This document shows positions 50,364 to 63,112 of a DNA stretch of 64,000 nucleotides, in pieces (within the stretch, counting starts at the first letter, position 1; each line of letters begins with the position of its first letter). Origin of the DNA: Bradyrhizobium diazoefficiens. Lineage in GTDB: Bacteria; Pseudomonadota; Alphaproteobacteria; Rhizobiales; Xanthobacteraceae. Where the stretch lies: positions 62,001 to 126,000 of the forward strand of contig NZ_JAFCKW010000004.1 in assembly GCF_018129965.1 (NCBI RefSeq). Direction: 5' to 3'. Below the pieces are notes generated by a model that saw nothing but the letters and a program-made list of their open reading frames with translations, was not told the DNA's origin and ran no database searches. The position numbers and the translations under genes were made by a program.

Positions 50364-52514
50364 ATGCGGCGGATCGGCAAGCGGGACATCGTTGCGACGA
50401 TCCTGATCGCGCTCCTTGCGGGCGCCGTGTTCACGTCTCCGCCGCTGCAAGGGCTGCAAGGCCACTCGCTCGACATCCTCACGGCGCTGCGCGGCAAGCT
50501 CGTCGGTGACCGCCGCGATCCCGCGACATCGCCGGTCGTCGTGGTCGCGATCGACGGCGAGACCTACGACACACCCCCCTTCAAGGGATCGCCGACGCTG
50601 ACCTGGACACGCGAGATCGGCCGGGTGCTCGGGAACGTCACCGAGGGCGGCGCCAAGGCGATCGGCTTCGACGTCATCTTCCCGAGCTCGATCGAGCAGT
50701 CGGAAATCCCCTTCGGCGATGCGCCGCTCGGCAGCCGCATGAGAGGATTTGACCGGGACTATCTGATCGCCTTGCGTCAGATCTCCGACGCCGGCAAGCT
50801 GGTGCTCGGCGAAATCCTCAGCAACGACCATCCCGACAGGCCCTATCGCGCACAACAATTGGCGGTGCGCACCAACATCCGTGCGCTCAATGTCCATACT
50901 GACCCGGATGACGTCATCCGGCGGATGCCGCTCAGCTTCTCCATCGAAGGCAGGCCGGTCCCCGCCATGGCCGTCGAACTCGCCGCGCGCGCGCTGGACG
51001 GAAAACCCGAGCTCACGCCGTCCGGTGCGACCGAACTGTCCGGATATCCGATCCCAAGCGCAGTGCCAAATACGCTGACGCTGAACTTTCGAGGGCTGGG
51101 TCGCGACATTCCGACCTACTCCTTTGCCGACCTGCGGGCCTGTGTCGAAAAAGGCGACCGCGATTTCTTCCACCGCGCTTTCGAGGGCAAGATCGTGCTG
51201 CTCGGCACCGTGCTGAATTTCGAAGATCGCAAGCTCACGTCGATGCGCCTGTCCGGCGGCACCGACGGAACGCCGGCCGCAAGATGCGCCCTGCCCGCTC
51301 CGTCCAGCACCGCACGGATGGTGCGCAGCGACATCGCCGGAGTCTTCGTGCATGCGACCGCGGTACGAAACCTGATCGATCGCGACGCCGTGACCGAACT
51401 CGGCTTTGCCCAGCGGAGCGCTCTGACGATCGTGCTTGCTGCGATCATCGCCGTTGCAGCCTGCATGCTGGCGCCGGGCGGCGCATTGATCGCCTGGTTT
51501 GCCCTTACTGCCGTCTACACCGTGATTGCCGTCGACGCATTCGTTCACGCCCTTGCATTGCCGCTGGCGGAGCCCGCGCTTGCGAGCCTTGCCGCGCTCG
51601 CGATGATGATCGGCTATCGTTTCGTGCTTGCCGATCGCGACGAACGTGTCCTGCGAAAGAGCTTTGCCTTCTATCTCGCGCCGGAAGTGATCAACGGCAT
51701 CGTGGCGTCCGGCAGGATGCCGGCACTCGGCGGCGAAATGCGCAACGTCACCATGTTCTTTTCCGACCTCAGCGGCTTCTCCTCCATCGCGGAGACGATG
51801 ACGCCGGGCGAGCTGGTGGCCCTGATGAACGAATATCTGTCGGCGATGACCGACATCATCGAAGCCCATGGCGGCTATGTCGACAAATATATCGGCGATT
51901 CCATCGTCGCCATGTTCGGCGCGCCCGCCGACGATCCAACGCACGCCCGCAACGCGGTTCGCGCCGCGCTGAAATGCCACGAGAAGCTGACCGAGCTGAA
52001 TGCCGGCAATCCCGCCTTCGCCGGCCACGGCCTGTCGCACCGGATCGGGCTCAACACCGGCGAGGCCGTGGTCGGCAATATCGGCTCGCGCCGCCGCTTC
52101 AACTACACCGTCATGAGCGACACCGTGAATGTCGCCTCGCGGCTCGAGGGGGCCAATAAATATTACGGCACCGCGATCATGGCCTCGGAAGCCACGGTCG
52201 CGCAGACCGGCGACAGCTTCGCTTGGCGCGAGCTCGACGCGGTCAGGGTTGTTGGCCGCGGCGAAGCGATCAAGGTGTTCGAGCCGCTGGCAAAGAACGG
52301 CGAGGAGAGCGCCGTGCAGAAGACGGTGGCTACAGCCTATGCGGACGGACTGGCGTGCTGGCGCGCACGAGATTTTGCTGCGGCCATCGAGGCGTTCGAG
52401 CGTACGGCCGCGATCGATCCGCCCTCAGCCCTGTTCGCCAAACGTGCCAGGGCGCTTGAAGCCACCCCGCCGGCCTCGGATTGGACGCCGGTCAATACCC
52501 TCGAAGGCAAGTAA
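50364..52514 (+). CDS. CHASE2-domain class III adenylate cyclase
   Basis: A 716-residue membrane enzyme predicted to make cAMP. Helix 1 (about 8-25), periplasmic CHASE2 domain (about 35-345, with VVAIDGETYD, WTREIGRVLGNV and RGLGRDIPTYSFADL), three helices (about 350-425), then the cyclase domain (about 455-620). Two catalytic Asp residues are visible (MFFSDLSGFS and YIGDSIVAMFG). The adenine-specifying Lys and Asp are in VDKYIGDS and TVMSDTVNVASR, and the transition-state Asn/Arg are in NVASRLEG. A TPR-like tail follows. Purine choice (ATP) is read from the Lys/Asp pair. Confidence 0.92.
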   Translation: MRRIGKRDIVATILIALLAGAVFTSPPLQGLQGHSLDILTALRGKLVGDRRDPATSPVVVVAIDGETYDTPPFKGSPTLTWTREIGRVLGNVTEGGAKAIGFDVIFPSSIEQSEIPFGDAPLGSRMRGFDRDYLIALRQISDAGKLVLGEILSNDHPDRPYRAQQLAVRTNIRALNVHTDPDDVIRRMPLSFSIEGRPVPAMAVELAARALDGKPELTPSGATELSGYPIPSAVPNTLTLNFRGLGRDIPTYSFADLRACVEKGDRDFFHRAFEGKIVLLGTVLNFEDRKLTSMRLSGGTDGTPAARCALPAPSSTARMVRSDIAGVFVHATAVRNLIDRDAVTELGFAQRSALTIVLAAIIAVAACMLAPGGALIAWFALTAVYTVIAVDAFVHALALPLAEPALASLAALAMMIGYRFVLADRDERVLRKSFAFYLAPEVINGIVASGRMPALGGEMRNVTMFFSDLSGFSSIAETMTPGELVALMNEYLSAMTDIIEAHGGYVDKYIGDSIVAMFGAPADDPTHARNAVRAALKCHEKLTELNAGNPAFAGHGLSHRIGLNTGEAVVGNIGSRRRFNYTVMSDTVNVASRLEGANKYYGTAIMASEATVAQTGDSFAWRELDAVRVVGRGEAIKVFEPLAKNGEESAVQKTVATAYADGLACWRARDFAAAIEAFERTAAIDPPSALFAKRARALEATPPASDWTPVNTLEGK

Positions 52515-52595
52515 GCCGAGCCCGGATCCGGTATCGCTCCAGGACAGCGGGATCAAGACGGCTTCACTGCTGCTTGCGCCTGGATCAGCAAGCAA

Positions 52596-54800
52596 TCAGG
52601 CTGTCACGTCCTTTGCTTCTTCGAGCTCGCGCGCGTGGGACGACGACCGCGGCAACTCCGCAAGGCCCTGGGCCGGCATCGCCGCGGGCGACCAGACACG
52701 AAGAATCGCTTCCACGACGGCCTTCTTGCGTGCCGGCTTCACCACGAAATCGTTCATACCCGCTTCACGGCAAGCAGCAATATCATCCGCGAAGGCATTG
52801 GCGGTGAATGCGATGATGGGGACAGTCAAAGGCTTGTCGCCCCGGGTCCGCAGTTCGCGCGTTGCCTGAAGCCCGTCCATCTCAGGCATGCGGACGTCCA
52901 TAAGGATGACGTCGAAACTGAATTGACGTGCTGCCGTCACCGCTTCCACGCCGTCGCATGCCGTATTGATCTGGATATCGAACTCCTTCAGCATCCTGGC
53001 TGCGACAAGACGGTTGGTCGCATTGTCATCGACGATCAGAACGCGAAGCGGCCGTCCGAGCCGGGAGATTTGCTCACGCAAATGCCCAAAGGCGCCGTGA
53101 TCGCTTTCGTCGATGATCGCGGGCTGATCGGAGATCGGAAAGGTGAGTGTCACGCCGAAACGAGATCCCTGTCCAGGGATAGATGTCACGTCGATCGTTC
53201 CGTCCATTTGCTCAATCAAGCGCTTGCAGATTGCAAGTCCGAGGCCGGAGCCGCCAAACCGGCGGTTGATGGAACTATCCGCCTGAACGAAATCCGTGAA
53301 CAACGAATCCAGCTTCTCCGGCGCAATTCCAATGCCGGTATCGCTGACCTCCCACCTGATGGTTGCCTTGTCTTCGGTGCGCGCGACACACCGCGTGGTG
53401 ATCACCACCTCCCCCTCGGCGGTGAACTTCACCGCATTCGAGATCAGGTTCAGGAGGATCTGGCGGATACGGCCGGCATCTCCGGATAGTGAATTCGGCA
53501 GGCCGGCAACCACGACGCTCCGGACCTTGAGTTCTTTTGCGGCCGCGCGCGGCCCGATCACGCTCAGCGTATTTTCGACGAGTGCCTCGGCTGAAAAACT
53601 GATGCTCTCCAGCGATAGCTGGCCGGATTCCAGTTTCGAGAAGTCGAGGATGTCATTGAGGATCTCGAGCAGATTGTCGCCGGCATTGTGGATGGACAGC
53701 ACGAAACTGCGCTGCTCGGGGGTCATCGGTGTATCGAGAAGGTTGGTGGCGAGTCCCAGGACGGCGTTCATCGGCGTCCTGATCTCATGGCTCATCATGG
53801 CCAGAAAGGTCGACTTGGAGGCGTTGGCGGCTTCCGCGGCCCGGGTCAGCTGTTCCTGCTTCTTCCACCAGCGACTGAGCATGACCGCAGCGGCGAGTAC
53901 GACCAACGCACTGACGATGGACATGCCGAAAAGCAGCGCGGCGAGATCGCGCCAACTGCTCAACGCGCTCTGCTCGGTCTGGCTGACGGCAACAAGGACG
54001 GGATAGTTCGACAGCATTCGCGCCGAGCGCAGCACCCTCAAATTATCGCGCGCCCTGATCTCACGCAACGCGCCACCGGTGCGAAGCGCGCGCTGCGCTC
54101 CGCCCGAAGACGCCTGACCGATTTCCTCGACGTGCGGGAAATGGGCCAGGAGCGTTCCGTCTTCGCGCACGAGGGAAATCGTGGTTTCCTCGCCCGGCGT
54201 TGTCGAACCAAAGAAGTTCTCGATGTACTGCAGGGACATCGCGCCGAGCAGAAGACCCATGAACTTTCCGTTCGGGTCATTGACCCTCCGCGCGACGTAG
54301 AGATTCCAGGTGCCGCTGCCGCGATTCTTGACCGGCGCGCTGATGAATGTCTCGAGGTTCGCATCGGTGCTGAGGGCCTTGAAATAGTCACGATCGGACA
54401 CATCGACGGTCGGTATGGGCCAGTAGCGCGAGAAGTTGATCAGCTTCCCGTCGGCATCGATCATCGTGATGGCATCGACCTGCGGCAGGCCAGCGATCTT
54501 TTCCCGCAGGAAGACATGCGTCTCGGCATCAGACATGATCTGCCGGTAGGAGCGCGCGTCGCTGACGCCCTTGCGGCCAAGATAGTCGCCGACGCTCGAC
54601 AGAACCAGATCGAGCGACTTGAAGGATCGATCAGTATTTTCCGCCAGCGTCAGGCTATAGCGAGCAAGATCGGATTCTGCGGTCAGCAATGCACTTTCCC
54701 GCGAATGCTCGAGGAAAAGCAGATTGCCGCCGACGATCGTGACGATCAGCGCGACGCTCGCGCCGATGACCGCGTAGAGGGAACGCTGTGAACGTTTCAT
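52596..54800 (-). CDS. Hybrid sensor histidine kinase with dCache sensor
   Basis: A 734-residue sensor: helix 1 (8-30), periplasmic dCache domain (about 40-280, with VDAITMIDADGKLINFSRYWPI in part, and FMGLLLGAMSLQYIENFF), helix 2 (285-310), and a kinase core with phosphorylated His338 in FLAMMSHEIRTPMNAV. The ATPase motifs are NLISNAVKFTAEG, VSDTGIGI and FGGSGLGLAICKRL. The C-terminal receiver has Asp in DVILMDVRMPEMDG. No separate HPt domain is seen. It starts 38 bases after the Bug-type gene stop, so the two may be co-transcribed. Confidence 0.92.
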   Translation of the reverse strand: MKRSQRSLYAVIGASVALIVTIVGGNLLFLEHSRESALLTAESDLARYSLTLAENTDRSFKSLDLVLSSVGDYLGRKGVSDARSYRQIMSDAETHVFLREKIAGLPQVDAITMIDADGKLINFSRYWPIPTVDVSDRDYFKALSTDANLETFISAPVKNRGSGTWNLYVARRVNDPNGKFMGLLLGAMSLQYIENFFGSTTPGEETTISLVREDGTLLAHFPHVEEIGQASSGGAQRALRTGGALREIRARDNLRVLRSARMLSNYPVLVAVSQTEQSALSSWRDLAALLFGMSIVSALVVLAAAVMLSRWWKKQEQLTRAAEAANASKSTFLAMMSHEIRTPMNAVLGLATNLLDTPMTPEQRSFVLSIHNAGDNLLEILNDILDFSKLESGQLSLESISFSAEALVENTLSVIGPRAAAKELKVRSVVVAGLPNSLSGDAGRIRQILLNLISNAVKFTAEGEVVITTRCVARTEDKATIRWEVSDTGIGIAPEKLDSLFTDFVQADSSINRRFGGSGLGLAICKRLIEQMDGTIDVTSIPGQGSRFGVTLTFPISDQPAIIDESDHGAFGHLREQISRLGRPLRVLIVDDNATNRLVAARMLKEFDIQINTACDGVEAVTAARQFSFDVILMDVRMPEMDGLQATRELRTRGDKPLTVPIIAFTANAFADDIAACREAGMNDFVVKPARKKAVVEAILRVWSPAAMPAQGLAELPRSSSHARELEEAKDVTA

Positions 54801-54838
54801 TTGTCGTCACGGGCTCGAGGAATTCACATGCTGCGGAA

Positions 54839-55855
54839 CTAGTTTTCGGAATTGGCAGGCCTGATGGCCGCCGTCCATTTGGCGATTTCGCTCTTGACGA
54901 GTTCTGCAAGGGACTGCGGCGTGCGTTCGGGAGGCGCTGGAATTTCGCTGCCGAGGCGCAGCAATTGGCTTCGGACCGTATCGTCGTCGAGTGCCTTGCC
55001 GAGAGCCGAATTCAAGCTTGCTATCACGGGCTTCGGCGTCCCCTTCGGGACGAACAGCGCGTTCCATGCCGACGCCTGGAATGCAGCCGTACCGGCTTCA
55101 ATCGATGTTGGCACATCGGGCAACACCAGATTTCGGCTCGCGGTTCCAACCGCGTAAGCCTTGACCGTTCCCGCCGCGATTTGCGGTACGACACTGGCAG
55201 CCTGATCGCACATGTAATCGACGCGCCCCTCGACGAGCGCGGTCATCGCCGGCGCCGTTCCCTGGAACGCCGTCATCCTGGGCCGGGTCCCCACGATGGA
55301 GTTGAGCAGAAGGCACGTCGCGTACGAAACCGACCCCACGCCGGCATGCGCCATATTGAGGCTCTCGCCACGGCTCCGCATCAACTCGATGAATTCCCCG
55401 AGCGTGTTCGCGTCCAGGCGCTTTCGTGCCAGGATCAGAACAGGCATGTTGGTCACCAAACCGATCGGCTCGAAGTCGCGCATCGGGTCATAGGCGAGGT
55501 GAGGATTGAGCGCCACTGCAGCACCGTGGGTCCCCATGTGCCCCATGACCACCGTATATCCGTCGGGTGGAGACCGCTTGGCGCGGATGACCGCCGTGGT
55601 CCCGCCTGATCCGACGACGTTTTCGATGATGATCGGCTGCCCCAACGTAACTGACATCGAGTCGGCAACAATCCGCGCCACCACGTCCGTCGGACCACCG
55701 GCAGCGAACGGCACGATCATGGTGATGCTCTTGACGGGATAGCTTGCTTCGGCCGCCGCGGACCCGACGCCGGGATGAACCGCGAACGTCAAGGTCGCGG
55801 CGAGGCAAAGCCCGCGCCAGAGCCGGGCACGACGGCCGGACATGTATCGGCGCAA
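54839..55855 (-). CDS. Bug-type periplasmic substrate-binding protein (TTT family)
   Basis: A 338-residue tripartite tricarboxylate transporter-type receptor. Signal peptide followed by YPVKSITMIVPFAAGGPTDVVAR, then VVGSGGTTAVIRAKRSPPDGYTVVMGHMGTHG (in part), the diagnostic strand order of Bug proteins. I use the TTG at 55855 as the start: GGAGGAG lies 9 bases upstream, whereas the ATG at 55843 is 21 bases away. No TctA or TctB membrane genes are adjacent. The following hybrid kinase suggests a sensing role, as in the BctC-type Bug proteins. Confidence 0.82.
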   Translation of the reverse strand: MRRYMSGRRARLWRGLCLAATLTFAVHPGVGSAAAEASYPVKSITMIVPFAAGGPTDVVARIVADSMSVTLGQPIIIENVVGSGGTTAVIRAKRSPPDGYTVVMGHMGTHGAAVALNPHLAYDPMRDFEPIGLVTNMPVLILARKRLDANTLGEFIELMRSRGESLNMAHAGVGSVSYATCLLLNSIVGTRPRMTAFQGTAPAMTALVEGRVDYMCDQAASVVPQIAAGTVKAYAVGTASRNLVLPDVPTSIEAGTAAFQASAWNALFVPKGTPKPVIASLNSALGKALDDDTVRSQLLRLGSEIPAPPERTPQSLAELVKSEIAKWTAAIRPANSEN

Positions 55856-56033
55856 ATTGCAGCACTCCTCCAGCGAGCAATCTTACTTGTTAAGAGCAAG
55901 TTGCCACTGAACGGTAAATTTCCTTCCCCGTGAAAACACGGGACGTGCCGTATTCCTTTCCCTTAGGAGACCCGCAGCATCGATGAGGCGTCGCGACCGC
56001 ATTTGCGCGATGTAATCCCGGCGCAAACCGTCC

Positions 56034-58162
<2,129 letters not shown>

Positions 58163-58166
58163 GGCG

Positions 58167-58793
58167 CTAGACGTCGAAGAACACGGTCTCCTCAGGCCCC
58201 TGCAAATTGATCGTGAAGGAATACACGATCTTGCCGGCCCGCTCGCCGCGCGTGGCGATCAGCGTCTTGCGGCGCACCGCCGGTTCGACCAGGTTGAGTA
58301 CGGGATCGCCAGCGTTGGCTGCCTCTTCATCGGAGAAATAGAGCCGCGTGTTGAGGCCGATATTGATGCCGCGCGCGACGATCCAGACGTTGACATGCGG
58401 CGCGCATTTGCGGCCCGCCTTGTCGATGATCGCGCCGGGCTTGATGGTGTCGAAGGTGACGAGACCGCTATCGAAATCCGATCCCGCGCGGCCCCAGCCG
58501 CGGAAGCTGTCGTCCAGCGCACCGGCCGAGCGGTCCGCCGGGTGGTTGTAGCGGCCCGCCGCATTGGCTTGCCATATCTCCAGCAGCACGTCGCGCAGGG
58601 GCGTTCCGGTGCCGTCGAGCACCTTGCCTTCCAGCGTAATGCGTTCGCCTTGCGTACTCGGTGTCACAAGTATGTTCGAGAAATTCTTCTCGAAGATGTC
58701 GAAGCCGGCCATCGCCGGGATCAGGCCGATATGGACGTAGGGCCCGGCGGTCTGCGAGGCGGTTTCCTTGAGGTAGCTGAGCGGCTGCGGCAT
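58167..58793 (-). CDS. pcaG: Protocatechuate 3,4-dioxygenase alpha subunit
   Basis: A 208-residue subunit of the intradiol dioxygenase that opens the ring of protocatechuate to beta-carboxymuconate. It has the conserved fold (ITLEGKVLDGTGTPLRDVLLEIWQANAAGRYNHP in part, then GWGRAGSDFDSGLVTFDTIKPG and CAPHVNVWIVARGINIGLNTRLYF) but lacks the iron-binding tyrosines and histidines of the beta subunit, as is normal. It lies 5 bases after pcaH and converges with pobR. Confidence 0.93.
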   Translation of the reverse strand: MPQPLSYLKETASQTAGPYVHIGLIPAMAGFDIFEKNFSNILVTPSTQGERITLEGKVLDGTGTPLRDVLLEIWQANAAGRYNHPADRSAGALDDSFRGWGRAGSDFDSGLVTFDTIKPGAIIDKAGRKCAPHVNVWIVARGINIGLNTRLYFSDEEAANAGDPVLNLVEPAVRRKTLIATRGERAGKIVYSFTINLQGPEETVFFDV

Positions 58794-58798
58794 GGAGT

Positions 58799-59638
<840 letters not shown>

Positions 59639-59652
59639 TCATGGGGCGGCCT

Positions 59653-59676
59653 ATTCCATAGATAAATAGATGGATT
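59653..59676. promoter_or_regulatory. Imperfect inverted repeat between pcaH and the LysR gene
   Basis: ATTCCAT and ATGGATT, 10 bases apart, form 7-bp arms with one mismatch (core TCCAT-N10-ATGGA exact), in the 101-bp AT-rich divergent region. It is a candidate LysR site. It does not resemble the published PcaQ site form. Confidence 0.45.
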
Positions 59677-59688
59677 ATAATATGTTTC

Positions 59689-60606
59689 ATGAAAAAAATT
59701 GATCATTTGGCACTCGACGGCCACGCGCTGGAGCTGTTCCTCGCTGTGCTGGAGGAAGGCTCGGTGACGGCGGCCGCAACGCGGCTCGGCCTGACGCAAT
59801 CGGCCGTCAGCCACGCGCTGAACAAGCTGCGCCGGATCGCAGGCGACCCGCTGTTCGCCAAGTCCGGCCGCGGCATCGTCGCAACCGCCCATGCCCAGGC
59901 CCTGGCCGCAAAAGCGCGCGCGCTGATCGACGAGATGCGGAGCTTTGCCGGCGGCGTCACCTTCGCGCCGGCCAGCGCGCAGCTCTCGCTCACGATCGCC
60001 GCCAACGACTTCCAGCGCGATCTCCTGCTGCCACGATTCTTCGCGCATGTGACCGCACAGGTAAAGAACCTGGATTTGCGCGTGATCCCCTCGCAGTCGC
60101 CCTCACCGGCGATGCTGCGTGAAGACCGCTGCGATCTCCTCATCACGCCGCTGCCGCCGTCCGGCGCCGACATCGTGCAGAAGCGTCTGCTCAGCGATCA
60201 TTACGTGTGCTACTACGACGCCAGGGCGCGCGCGGCGCCAACAGGGCGCGCCGCCTATCTCGCAGCGCGCCACGTCACCGTGGTCTATACCGACAACGAG
60301 CGGCTCGATTTCGACCGCCGGCTGGCGGCGAACGGGTTTCATCGCGACATCGCGATCTCCGTGCCGAGCTTCTCCGGCGTCCCGTCGTTCCTGCGCGGCT
60401 CGCAGATGCTCGCGAGCATGCCGAGCCTGCTCGCATCGGGCGTCATGCGCGGCTTCGCGCAAACCCGGATTCCGCTGGCCTCGCGCACCCGCACGCTGGC
60501 CGAGCTGCCGATGTTCATGGTCTGGCACCAGCGCTACCAGAAGGACCCGGCGCATCGCTGGATCCGGGTGCAGCTCGAGACCGTCGCGGCGTCGGCCGCC
60601 GCCTGA
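59689..60606 (+). CDS. LysR-family regulator divergent from pcaHG
   Basis: A 305-residue LysR protein. N-terminal winged helix: LELFLAVLEEGSVTAAATRLGLTQSAVSHALNKLRRIAGDPLFAKSGRG (in part). The effector domain follows (about residues 95-295), with a PSQSPSPAMLREDRCDLLI cleft. The start is ATG 59689, with an AT-rich promoter upstream. Position suggests control of pcaHG by protocatechuate or an intermediate, but the helix-turn-helix is of the NahR/NodD-like type and the operator differs from PcaQ sites, so I do not call it pcaQ. Confidence 0.88.
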   Translation: MKKIDHLALDGHALELFLAVLEEGSVTAAATRLGLTQSAVSHALNKLRRIAGDPLFAKSGRGIVATAHAQALAAKARALIDEMRSFAGGVTFAPASAQLSLTIAANDFQRDLLLPRFFAHVTAQVKNLDLRVIPSQSPSPAMLREDRCDLLITPLPPSGADIVQKRLLSDHYVCYYDARARAAPTGRAAYLAARHVTVVYTDNERLDFDRRLAANGFHRDIAISVPSFSGVPSFLRGSQMLASMPSLLASGVMRGFAQTRIPLASRTRTLAELPMFMVWHQRYQKDPAHRWIRVQLETVAASAAA

Positions 60607-60687
60607 GTGAGGGGCTTGGGCCCGGCGAAAACCTGATGTCCGCCAAACCCACTGGTTGCGCAAGGTCTGCCACGCTAGACTTGCGCC

Positions 60688-61992
60688 ATGACAGTGACCG
60701 ATATCGCGAGCCGAACCTACAATCACAGCTGGCGGCTGGACCCCATCATCCGCAGCCTGCTTGATACTGACTTCTACAAGCTATTGATGTTACAGATGAT
60801 TCGGGAATCGTACCCTGCCCAGCAGGTGACCTTCTCCGTCATCAACCGCTCGCGCCATGTCCGGCTCGCCGAGATCATCGACGAGGATGAGCTGCGCGCC
60901 CAGCTCGACCACGCCCGCACCATCCGCTTCGCCAAGAAGGAGCTGATCTGGCTCGCCGGCAACACCTTCTACGGCAAGACCCACATGTTCTCGGCGGACT
61001 TCATCCGCTGGCTCGCCGAATTCCGCCTGCCCGAATACGAGCTGCGCAAGGTCGAGGGGCAGTACGAATTGCATTTCCACGGGCCGTGGAGCCATACCAC
61101 GATGTGGGAGATCCCGGCGCTCGCCATCCTCAACGAATTGCGTTCCCGCGCAGCCATGAAGGGTCGCGGCCGCTTCGAACTCGACGTGCTCTATGCCCGC
61201 GCCAAGGCCAAGCTGTGGTCCAAGGTGGAGCGCCTGCGCAAGCTCGAGAATCTGCGGCTGTCCGATTTCGGCACGCGCCGCCGCCACGGCTTCCTGTGGC
61301 AGCGCTGGTGCGTCGAGGCGGTGAAGGAGGGCCTGGGCCCGTCCTTCATCGGCACCTCGAACGTGCTGCTCGCGATGGACAATGATCTCGAAGCCATCGG
61401 CACCAACGCCCATGAGCTGCCGATGGTGGCGGCCGCACTCGCCAGGGACGACGAGGAATTGCGCTGGGCGCCCTACCGAATTCTCGACCAGTGGCGCCAG
61501 ACCTATGGCGGCAACCTCCTGATCGCGTTGCCCGACGCCTTCGGCACCAAGGCTTTTCTGCGCGATGCGCCGGAATGGGTGGCGGACTGGACCGGCTTCC
61601 GCCCCGACAGCGCACCGCCGATCCAGGCCGGCGAGGAGATCATCACCTGGTGGGAGAAGAAGGGCCGCAACCCCAAGGACAAGCTGCTCGTATTCTCCGA
61701 CGCGATGGACGTCGGCTCGATCGAGGAGACCTATCACCACTTTGCCGGCCGCTCGCGGCTCTCGTTCGGCTGGGGCACCAATCTCACCAATGATTTCGTC
61801 GGCTGCCCGCCGGATGGTTCGATCAATCTCGATCCGATCTCCATCGTGTGCAAGGTGACATCGGTCGACGGCCACCCGGCCGTCAAACTGTCCGACAATC
61901 CGGAGAAGGCGACCGGCCTTCCCTCCGAGATCGAACGTTATCTGCGCGTGTTCGGCGACGTCGGGCGCGTGCGCAAGCCGGTGCTGGTCTAG
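60688..61992 (+). CDS. pncB: Nicotinate phosphoribosyltransferase
   Basis: A 434-residue enzyme of NAD salvage that joins nicotinate and PRPP with ATP hydrolysis. [21 protein letters not shown] is the N-terminal signature; the phosphate-binding and catalytic histidine is in [10 protein letters not shown], and [21 protein letters not shown] is close to the E. coli enzyme. [22 protein letters not shown], then [11 protein letters not shown] complete the barrel. The length is typical. It is monocistronic, between LysR and tcuB. Confidence 0.94.
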   Translation: MTVTDIASRTYNHSWRLDPIIRSLLDTDFYKLLMLQMIRESYPAQQVTFSVINRSRHVRLAEIIDEDELRAQLDHARTIRFAKKELIWLAGNTFYGKTHMFSADFIRWLAEFRLPEYELRKVEGQYELHFHGPWSHTTMWEIPALAILNELRSRAAMKGRGRFELDVLYARAKAKLWSKVERLRKLENLRLSDFGTRRRHGFLWQRWCVEAVKEGLGPSFIGTSNVLLAMDNDLEAIGTNAHELPMVAAALARDDEELRWAPYRILDQWRQTYGGNLLIALPDAFGTKAFLRDAPEWVADWTGFRPDSAPPIQAGEEIITWWEKKGRNPKDKLLVFSDAMDVGSIEETYHHFAGRSRLSFGWGTNLTNDFVGCPPDGSINLDPISIVCKVTSVDGHPAVKLSDNPEKATGLPSEIERYLRVFGDVGRVRKPVLV

Positions 61993-62006
61993 CGCTGATC
62001 GGCCGT

Positions 62007-63107
62007 TCAGGCGCCCGTCTTGCGCTCCTGCGCATAACGCACCAGCGCGGCGAAGCGATAGATGCCGTGCACGAACTTGCCATAGGGCATGGTGATGAAC
62101 AGCGCGAACACGGCGCCGAGATGCAGCGCCAGCAGCGGCCCCATTGCCGCGGTCTCGCGCAGGAGCAGAAGCAGCATGCCGGTGAGACCGGTCAGGAACA
62201 GCATGGCGATGAAACCGACATCCATGCCGTAGCGCTTCTCGTCGAGCAATTCGGACGCGCGACGTGACTTGGCGATGAACAGGCCGATCGGTCCGATGAC
62301 GAGGCCGATGCCGCCGAGCGTACCCAGTACGACCGGCAGATCCCACCACGGATACGGCGCCTCGCGGCCGAGCAGATAGTGATAGAGCGTGGCCACGGAG
62401 GTCGCGGCGAAGCACAGCAGGAAGCCGTAGAACGTCAGGTGATGATACAGCTTGCGTCGGTCGGTCGGCTTGTCGTCCTCGTTGTAGCACCCGACGCCGC
62501 CGCCATGGAGATAGCGCAGTTCGCCGGCATCGCGGATCGCCTGGAAGATCGAGCTGCCATCGGCGCGGCCGCCGATCGGCGTGCCGATATCGCGCCAGAA
62601 CGTTCGCACGCTCATGACCAGCGCGAGGATCGCGTAAAGGAAGGCCGCGCCGAACAATGCGGCCATCGTATTATGCGGCATCAGCTTGTAAAACGCGCCG
62701 GGGCCGGTGTGCACGCCCAGCAGCACGCTGCGGTCGTTCAACGCGGCGAAGCCGAGGATGAAGGCCGCCATGCTGAGCGCGGCGACGACGCTGATCACGA
62801 GGCCGTTGCGCGCGAATACGCCGGACAGCGCCCGCGGCCAGGCATAGGCCGCATAGGACTCGGCGCGTGCGATGGCCAACGTCTGCGGGACGTTGACGTT
62901 GAACTCATGCGGCGGCGAGAACTGGCAGTCGACGTAGCAGGCGCCGCAGGAATGACAGAGGTTGGCGAGATAATTGAGGTCGCCGTCGGAGAATGCGCGG
63001 CGCATCTCCATCGCCGGGAACACCGCGCAGAGCCCCTCACAGTAGCGGCAGGAATTACAGACCGTCATCAGACGGTCGGCTTCGTCGAGAATTCGAGTTC
63101 CGTGCAT
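62007..63107 (-). CDS. tcuB: Tricarballylate/citrate utilisation protein TcuB
   Basis: A 366-residue membrane electron-transfer protein that re-oxidises the flavin of tricarballylate dehydrogenase. Two 4Fe-4S motifs: CNSCRYCEGLC (residues 17-27) and CHSCGACYVDC (residues 51-61), followed by six hydrophobic segments that resemble b-type cytochrome helices (RKLYHHLTFYGFLLCFAAT and others). The usual partner, the FAD protein TcuA, is not in this window. The ATG at 63107 is 5 bases after the esterase gene, so the two are probably one transcript. Confidence 0.88.
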   Translation of the reverse strand: MHGTRILDEADRLMTVCNSCRYCEGLCAVFPAMEMRRAFSDGDLNYLANLCHSCGACYVDCQFSPPHEFNVNVPQTLAIARAESYAAYAWPRALSGVFARNGLVISVVAALSMAAFILGFAALNDRSVLLGVHTGPGAFYKLMPHNTMAALFGAAFLYAILALVMSVRTFWRDIGTPIGGRADGSSIFQAIRDAGELRYLHGGGVGCYNEDDKPTDRRKLYHHLTFYGFLLCFAATSVATLYHYLLGREAPYPWWDLPVVLGTLGGIGLVIGPIGLFIAKSRRASELLDEKRYGMDVGFIAMLFLTGLTGMLLLLLRETAAMGPLLALHLGAVFALFITMPYGKFVHGIYRFAALVRYAQERKTGA

Positions 63108-63112
63108 GGCGT

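Noticed and set aside
49983..52040. A 685-codon minus-strand frame opposite the adenylate cyclase
   Set aside because: It has no domain, and the cyclase active-site motifs lie on the plus strand.
55927..55942. CCCGTG-AAAA-CACGGG hairpin downstream of pobA as a terminator
   Set aside because: The stem is only 6 bp and lacks a T tract in the direction of pobA transcription, so I left it out of the feature list.
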